A stretch of 43,226 nt of DNA, taken from the NCBI GenBank assembly GCA_937923965.1, contig CALDTL010000033.1:1-43226 (forward strand), written 5' to 3'. This document shows, in pieces, positions 37,585 through 43,226 of this stretch. A program made the translations under genes and the position numbers. The stretch comes from an uncultured Caulobacterales bacterium (lineage in GTDB: Bacteria; Pseudomonadota; Alphaproteobacteria; Caulobacterales; Maricaulaceae). Below the pieces are notes generated by a model. The model saw nothing but the letters and a program-made list of their open reading frames with translations, did no database searches and had not been told where the DNA came from. The stretch's first letter is position 1. Every line of letters begins with the position of its first letter.

Positions 37585-39453
37585 TTATCCCGCCGCTTTT
37601 TCGCGGGCAATATAGTTGTCAACAATCCGGCCCAACACGGTCATGGGCACAGCCCCGCCCAGAACAATGGCGTCATTGAACCGGCGGAAGTCATATTTCG
37701 CGCCGAGCTCCGACTGGGCTTTTTCTCTCAAGCGATTGATCGCCGAATGTCCAACCTTATAACCGCACGCCTGTCCCGGCCACGCGCAATAGCGGTCGAT
37801 CTCGCCGCGAACCGCATCGGGATTGGACCCATTATTTTCAACGAACCATTCATTTGCTTGCCGACGTGTCCATTGTTTCGCATGTAACCCCGTATCGACG
37901 ACGAGACGGCAGGCCCGGAAGCCCAAGGATTGCAAATATCCTAAGCGCCCTGCCGCATCATTTTCATAAACGCCAAGCTCTGCTGCAATTTGTTGCGCAT
38001 AGAGCGCCCAGCCCTCGGAATAGGCATTAAACGCCAACATGGACCGAATGAGCGATTGTTTGAAAGTATATTCGCCTTGCCAAACATGGCCTGGAATCGC
38101 TTCGTGATAGGTCAGATCTGCGAGATCAAATTTATTGTGCAAATCCGTACTGCGCAGATTAATCCAGAAATGACCCGGCTTGGTCCCGTCCACGGACCCT
38201 GCCCCGCCATAAGCGCCGGGCGCGCCGGCCTCGACGGACGGATCTATCCGCGTGACTTCCAAGAACCCCGGAACCAACGTTTCAAAAGCGTCTGGCATGC
38301 GTCCGCGAATATCTGTCACGACGTCCTCGATAAAGGCCATAATTTCCGCCCGGCCCTTATCGCCGGGAGAGAATTGATAGCGCGGGTCTTCCGCGAGAGC
38401 CGCCATACGTTGCCCTACTCCGCCGTCTGTATACCCTAAATCTCGTAATATAGGATCCATTTCGGCATGGAGGGTCGCAAGTTCGTCTAATCCCATTTGA
38501 TGAACCTCATCGGCGCTCATATCTGTTGTCGTCGCGGCCCCAAGCGCCCAATTATAATAGGCTTCACCCTCAGGCCGCGCCCAGACGCCAGCCTTATCTG
38601 TTGCCTTTGGCGCGAGAGACTCGAGAGCGGCGATCTGGCGATCCATCGCGGGGCCGATTTCGTCTCTCGCAATACGGACCGCGTCTACGCTAAGGGCTCC
38701 ATCTGCGCCTCCATCGACAATCAATTGTTTGACAATGCTCCAGTCTTTGGGGTCTTGTGCCCGCGCTGTTTTCAATTGCCCGACAGTTTTCTCTAGTAGG
38801 AAATCGGGCAAGACCATCCCCTGTTCGCCGTCGCGGCGGATACGGTCTGTCTCGCCGTCCAACTGCCCGGCATAGGCGCTCATACGGGAGAGATAATCTT
38901 CTGCCGCGCCGAGAGAATCAATCGCATGAGACGCGCCAAGGAAGCTCGGAATCTCAATAAAGGCCCCCGTGTTTTGTGCGACAACATAGGGGCTGGGCCG
39001 GTAAGAGAGGTTGGAATTAAGCAGCGCCATATCCCCATAAGGAAAATCAAATCCTTTGACGCTACGGTCAAAGACAGCGGCCACGACTTCGACATCCAGC
39101 GCAAGGTCAGGGGATAAGGCCTCGATATCCAAATCGGCAAGGCCATCCGAAAGCGCGCGCGTTTGTTTCGCGATTTCCGCTTGCCCGGCTGGGGAGCGAT
39201 CCGAGAGCCTCGCCCGCAGCGCAGCATAATCGTCTTTATCGATACCCATGGAAGACGCCGTTTCAGGGTATGATCGGAGCATGAAATCTTTAGCGGCCCC
39301 CAGGACGGATGTCGCAGCTTCATTCGCCGCAGTTTTGACGCCGGCAGGCGCCGCAGGTTTCACGACGTCCACGGCGGGCTGCGAACATCCGGCAAGACCC
39401 ATAGCGGCGCAGGCGGAGGCAGATTGCAAAAGATGGCGACGGGACAAAGACAT
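37585..39453 (-). CDS. DUF885 family protein, Tat/lipoprotein-type signal
   Basis: MSLSRRHLLQSASACAAMGLAGCSQ; LTYHEAIPGHVWQGEYTF zinc-peptidase-like HExxxGH. Confidence 0.9.
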   Translation of the reverse strand: MSLSRRHLLQSASACAAMGLAGCSQPAVDVVKPAAPAGVKTAANEAATSVLGAAKDFMLRSYPETASSMGIDKDDYAALRARLSDRSPAGQAEIAKQTRALSDGLADLDIEALSPDLALDVEVVAAVFDRSVKGFDFPYGDMALLNSNLSYRPSPYVVAQNTGAFIEIPSFLGASHAIDSLGAAEDYLSRMSAYAGQLDGETDRIRRDGEQGMVLPDFLLEKTVGQLKTARAQDPKDWSIVKQLIVDGGADGALSVDAVRIARDEIGPAMDRQIAALESLAPKATDKAGVWARPEGEAYYNWALGAATTTDMSADEVHQMGLDELATLHAEMDPILRDLGYTDGGVGQRMAALAEDPRYQFSPGDKGRAEIMAFIEDVVTDIRGRMPDAFETLVPGFLEVTRIDPSVEAGAPGAYGGAGSVDGTKPGHFWINLRSTDLHNKFDLADLTYHEAIPGHVWQGEYTFKQSLIRSMLAFNAYSEGWALYAQQIAAELGVYENDAAGRLGYLQSLGFRACRLVVDTGLHAKQWTRRQANEWFVENNGSNPDAVRGEIDRYCAWPGQACGYKVGHSAINRLREKAQSELGAKYDFRRFNDAIVLGGAVPMTVLGRIVDNYIAREKAAG

Positions 39454-39559
39454 GGGCGAGCTCCAAAATAACTCCCTCAAATCTGCGCTGAATTTGACAA
39501 ATTATCAATGGCCGAAATTTCTGGTCTCGGCGGCCCGATCTTAGGTGGATTTTGGCAGT

Positions 39560-39586
39560 AAAAAACCCGCCTCAGAGGGGCGGGCT
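39560..39586 (-). terminator. Intrinsic terminator of the SapC-family gene
   Basis: Minus strand CCCGCCcctctgaGGCGGGTTTTTT. Confidence 0.8.
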
Positions 39587-39608
39587 TTAAACTCAATCAT
39601 CAGAGCGA

Positions 39609-40406
39609 TTAGGTATTCGCAGCCGCTTGCGTGCGGCGCAGTGTCATATTCACCAAACGCTGCCAATTACCGAGGCTAACGAGATGAGCATAAGCAACAG
39701 CCAAATAGCCGTTTTTGGAAAATTCTGCGAGCTTTTCGTCCGGCAGCGCTTTTAATTTTTCTTCTGAAACAGCGAAATAATCCGCAATTTTTTGGCGCGG
39801 GGCTGGGGTGCCATCAGCGTTATTGCCTTGGAAATTCATTTCCTTTGACTCAAACAAATCAAGCGCCTTGAACTCTTCGATCATTTTCGTCGTGGCTTGG
39901 CGATCCCGCTCAAAGCTTTGCAAAAATTGAAAGGCCTCTTTGGTGAACTGTGATGTGTCTTCCTTATCGAAGAACATTTGTTGTGGGTCTTTGTCCGTGA
40001 CGCATTCTGCGTCTTCGTCAACGCAGACAACGAAGCGATCATTGGCCTGATCACCGGCTAGAACAAATGGATATCGCCGCGCAAAAGCTGGCATGTAGAA
40101 ATCGACTTCAAACTGACCGTCATTAACAAACAGGTTTTCACCTGAGCGGATGCCCATCACAGCCAAAGGCGAGCGATCTTCACCAGCGAAAATGATCGGC
40201 ATGGAAGCTGAAGCCGCGCCAAATTCTGGGGCCGTCAACGGTAGAAAATGCTGGTCAGCCATAAATTCAAAAGGTTTTGTGACTTGCTTTACGCCGAATT
40301 TGGAATGCTGATCCTTGTTCAATGGAACAGGTTTTTCGTAAAACATAACATTGCCCGAGACGGTGGGCGTGTTGGCGTCTTCATTCTTAGCCATGATGTT
40401 CCCCAT
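39609..40406 (-). CDS. SapC family protein
   Basis: FYEKPVPLNKDQHSKFGVKQVTKPFEFMADQHFLPLTAPEFGAASASMPIIF...; SapC-like C-terminus. Confidence 0.88.
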   Translation of the reverse strand: MGNIMAKNEDANTPTVSGNVMFYEKPVPLNKDQHSKFGVKQVTKPFEFMADQHFLPLTAPEFGAASASMPIIFAGEDRSPLAVMGIRSGENLFVNDGQFEVDFYMPAFARRYPFVLAGDQANDRFVVCVDEDAECVTDKDPQQMFFDKEDTSQFTKEAFQFLQSFERDRQATTKMIEEFKALDLFESKEMNFQGNNADGTPAPRQKIADYFAVSEEKLKALPDEKLAEFSKNGYLAVAYAHLVSLGNWQRLVNMTLRRTQAAANT

Positions 40407-40525
40407 ATTTGCCGAGTTTCGTCAGCAGTTTGAAAATAAAGCGCGCCCTTAGCCGACCGAATAGCTTGCATCAATACCGTATTGCTGTTGGACCCATGCT
40501 TTGCATTGACCTATAAGCCCAGATT

Positions 40526-41011
40526 ATGAGCGAAACACATCACCATGATCATCCGCAATTGACCCTGCAGCAGCGCATTGAGCAGGCACGCACCATCGTT
40601 GAAGGCGCAAAGGAGCGGTTCACCCCTCTTCGCGCGCACGTGCTCGAATTGATTATTGAAGACGGCAAAGCCGTGAAAGCCTATGACCTGCTAGACCGGT
40701 TAAGGCCCGATGTGGGGAGTCCCAAACCGCCAACTGTTTACCGCGCCTTGGAGTTTCTGTCCCGTCATGGCCTTATTCACCGGGTCGAAGCCTTGAACGC
40801 CTTTATCGCCTGCGATCATAATCATCTGCATGACCATGCCCATGACCACGGCGACGGCTCGCATCGTCACCTCGCCGAATTTTTCATTTGCGAAAAATGC
40901 CATGATGTTGAGGAACGTCACGCTCATGATCACGCCGCCTGCAAACCCGATGGATTTGTCGTGACTCGCTCCGTAGTCGAGCACTACGGCCTTTGCGCGA
41001 GCTGTGCATAG
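40526..41011 (+). CDS. Fur/Zur-family transcriptional regulator with His-rich segment
   Basis: FTPLRAHVLELIIEDGKAVKAYDLLDRLRPDVGSPKPPTVYRALEFLSRHGLIHRVEALNAFIACDHNHLHDHAHDHGDGSHRHLAEFFICEKCHDVEE...CASCA. Confidence 0.9.
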   Translation: MSETHHHDHPQLTLQQRIEQARTIVEGAKERFTPLRAHVLELIIEDGKAVKAYDLLDRLRPDVGSPKPPTVYRALEFLSRHGLIHRVEALNAFIACDHNHLHDHAHDHGDGSHRHLAEFFICEKCHDVEERHAHDHAACKPDGFVVTRSVVEHYGLCASCA

Positions 41012-41963
41012 TGCATTACCTGTTGTGAAAAACGACATCTTATCAGGTTTTACCCTCACGTGGGCCGGTGAATGTTCCGCTTGGGAATGTGATGAGCTGA
41101 ATCACATGAACATGCGGCACTATGTTCACAAAACAGATGAGGCGCGACGCGGATTAATTATTCGCTTAGGTCTATCCCGCGCCTTTCGCCCCGGCGTGGT
41201 CAGCACTGTGCGGTGCCGAGACTTTCATATTAAGTATCAAGGCGAAGCTCGGCCCGGAAACCCGCTTCGTATTGACTCCGCCATTATTGAATTAGGCGAG
41301 TCAACGGCCCAGCTTTGCCACATCATGACCCACCGAGACGGGCGTATTGCGGCGACTGTGGTTGAAACAATTGAGCATGTTTATCTCCCGGAAGATAAAG
41401 TCTTCCCTTGGCCGGAGCGCGTACGCGACGCCGCCATGGCCTTCACAGTGCCGCTCCCGCTACCAGCAAAGGCCAGAAACATAAAAGCAAATGACCCGCA
41501 TCTGGGCATGAGCTTATCGGATCTAGACGCCGCCGGAGCCGCCATCATTGGGGCCGGCACATTCGGCGTTAGCGAAACAGATATTACCAATCATGTGACG
41601 ATGGGCAGTTTTTTCGGACGAACGACATCAACTGTGGCCTGGTTTAGAGATGGCTGGCCCGAGTTTGAAGACCCCGCCTATCACGAGACTGGTATGAGCG
41701 CAGCCCTGCTCGAAATGCGTGCTGTCATCCATAACTATCCTAAGAACGGAGATGCCTATGCTTATCTCCCCGCACTCGTTGGTGCCAATCCTTACACCCG
41801 TGAATTTGTCCATAATCTTGTCGACCCGGTGAGCGGGAAAAGCTGGGTGTCCATGCAGGCCAGCGGCTGTAAATTCGACCTGAACACGCGCAAGCTCGTC
41901 AAAACGTCAGAGACTGAACTTGCCGAGCTAGGCCTCGCCATGAAACCGGGCGTCAAAGCCTAA
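41004..41963 (+). CDS. Thioesterase family protein (double hotdog, acyl-ACP thioesterase-like)
   Basis: WAGECSAWECDELNHMNMRHYVHKTDEARRGLIIRLGL...FHIKYQGEARPGNPLRIDSAIIELGES; GTG start overlapping the zur-like stop. Confidence 0.78.
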   Translation: MHSALPVVKNDILSGFTLTWAGECSAWECDELNHMNMRHYVHKTDEARRGLIIRLGLSRAFRPGVVSTVRCRDFHIKYQGEARPGNPLRIDSAIIELGESTAQLCHIMTHRDGRIAATVVETIEHVYLPEDKVFPWPERVRDAAMAFTVPLPLPAKARNIKANDPHLGMSLSDLDAAGAAIIGAGTFGVSETDITNHVTMGSFFGRTTSTVAWFRDGWPEFEDPAYHETGMSAALLEMRAVIHNYPKNGDAYAYLPALVGANPYTREFVHNLVDPVSGKSWVSMQASGCKFDLNTRKLVKTSETELAELGLAMKPGVKA

Positions 41964-42844
41964 GCCGCCCCCAAAACCTCTCGCAATAAATCGGTCGCCA
42001 ACTCCGTGCGAATAAAGGGAAAGAGGTGACCAAGACTAGCGTCAAATTGGACATCCATATTGGGTTGAGCCGTTTGCACGGCGCGCCGCGTGCCGCGCGA
42101 AGAGACAGGCGGACGCCCACCTGCATAGATAATTTTTGAATTATCCGGCAAGGCAGGCGCCGCCTTAAATAAATTATGCCACTGCGCGGCAAAAATGGCT
42201 TGTTCCCATTTTGGATCACACGCGAGCTCCCATTGGCCGTCGGGACGCGAAATTAAACCGCCGGAGATATAATCCCGCAACACGTCATCTCCCATACCTT
42301 TAAACGCGCCTCGGCCTTGCCAGCGCGCGAAAGCGGCTTCGGGATTTTCAAACACAGATTTCCGCCGCCCCGCGTTGCGCGCAATGGGAACCCGTTTTTT
42401 CATATAGGCCCGCCCGCCGGGTAGCGCCGATGTCAGGCGAAATAGAAACGGCACGGACACTGGATCAAAGCCAACATATCCGCTTAATTTTTCTTTGATC
42501 ATCGGCGCGGCCAAAATCGCAGATACCGCCCCAAAACTATGGCCCGCTGAGACAACACGGCCATCTGTCAGGTTAGGCAAATGCCGCTCGAAAAACTCCA
42601 CGCAATCATCCCGGAAAATGTGCCAATTTGGAAGATTTGATGGCTGCGGCATCTCCTGGCTCTGCCCATGCCCGCGCATATCAAAGGCGACGGCATGCAC
42701 ACCAAGCGGCTCTAGAACCGCCCGGTAGGATTGCGCATTGAATCCATTGGCATGCAGGAAAACAAGGCGCACAGGCTCCGACATTTCGCCGAAATGCAGA
42801 GCAGAAAGCGTGCCGTCGCGCAGAGGATATGTTTGGCGTTTCAT
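41960..42844 (-). CDS. Alpha/beta hydrolase
   Basis: LVFLHANGFNAQSYRAVLEPLGVHAVAFDMRGHGQS...VSAGHSFGAVSAI. Confidence 0.9.
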   Translation of the reverse strand: MKRQTYPLRDGTLSALHFGEMSEPVRLVFLHANGFNAQSYRAVLEPLGVHAVAFDMRGHGQSQEMPQPSNLPNWHIFRDDCVEFFERHLPNLTDGRVVSAGHSFGAVSAILAAPMIKEKLSGYVGFDPVSVPFLFRLTSALPGGRAYMKKRVPIARNAGRRKSVFENPEAAFARWQGRGAFKGMGDDVLRDYISGGLISRPDGQWELACDPKWEQAIFAAQWHNLFKAAPALPDNSKIIYAGGRPPVSSRGTRRAVQTAQPNMDVQFDASLGHLFPFIRTELATDLLREVLGAA

Positions 42845-42863
42845 AAAAGGCGCGATTATTTAA

Positions 42864-43226
42864 TTACAGCGCATGGACTTTCGAGGGGTCTAGATCATCT
42901 TCAATCGCTTGGTCGAGGATTGCAAACAGCGCTTTGCGGCTTCGCAGTTTTGTTTCGCGGAACGCTTTTGGATTAGCCTGTCCAAACATTTGTCCCGCCA
43001 TCGGGATAGCCATGGGCCACTGCTCGTCCGGGACAACGCGGTCAAAAAAGCCAGCGTGCACCGCGCCTTTTGGATCGAAGATTTCGCCGTTAATCACGCA
43101 GCGATTAAAGTGGCTTTTGTTGAGCGTCTCGCGCGCAAGCTCAATACCGAAATTGTGCATGGTCATTCCGATGAGAGTCTCATTCAGGCCAATCTTATAA
43201 GGTCCCGCTTTGATCATGGAATAATC
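42864..43226 (-). CDS. Enoyl-CoA hydratase/isomerase (crotonase) family, 5' truncated by window end
   Basis: IGLNETLIGMTMHNFGIELARETLNKSHFNRCVINGEIFDPKGAVHAGFFDRVVPDEQ. Confidence 0.82.
   Translation of the reverse strand, partial: DYSMIKAGPYKIGLNETLIGMTMHNFGIELARETLNKSHFNRCVINGEIFDPKGAVHAGFFDRVVPDEQWPMAIPMAGQMFGQANPKAFRETKLRSRKALFAILDQAIEDDLDPSKVHAL

Noticed and set aside
1-43226. CRISPR array, prophage, IS element, tRNA/rRNA genes
   Set aside because: No regularly spaced repeats, integrase/transposase or capsid genes, nor tRNA/rRNA consensus segments noticed on manual reading; a tRNAscan/Infernal run would be definitive

Overview
The window looks like a chromosomal housekeeping region from an alphaproteobacterium, with a Hyphomonadaceae/Maricaulales-like gene set (inferred from gene content, not tested). 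I see no tRNA, rRNA, CRISPR array, prophage or transposase. Recognisable blocks, left to right: (1) DUF1287 tail, dnaK with a sigma32-type promoter, an FkbM methyltransferase inserted before dnaJ; (2) an NhaC-type antiporter in a translationally coupled pair with a secreted avidin/streptavidin-family protein; (3) formaldehyde detoxification (class III ADH and S-formylglutathione hydrolase) interrupted by a FitA/VapC-type toxin-antitoxin module next to a truncated VOC gene; (4) ybeY-corC-lnt-XRE-trmB-rph-pgi; (5) cyclophilin lipoprotein, hisS, and a convergent intergenic candidate sRNA; (6) MBL-fold hydrolase, large YdbH/AsmA-like protein, M23 peptidase, DUF4282 membrane protein with a histone/AT-hook-like tail; (7) clpB-DUF4167-prmC; (8) alpha/beta hydrolase, GT4, infC (apparently starting at AUC), hemW-rdgB, DUF2975/HTH pair, DsbD-like, DUF885, SapC, His-rich Fur/Zur-like regulator, thioesterase, alpha/beta hydrolase, enoyl-CoA hydratase fragment. 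The strongest second-look items are the avidin homologue lacking the streptavidin D128 equivalent, the unannotated anti-SD sRNA candidate downstream of hisS, the non-canonical start codons (AUC for infC, possibly AUU for the YdbH-like gene), the TA insertion with a perfect 11-bp inverted-repeat operator, and the DUF4282/AT-hook fusion.
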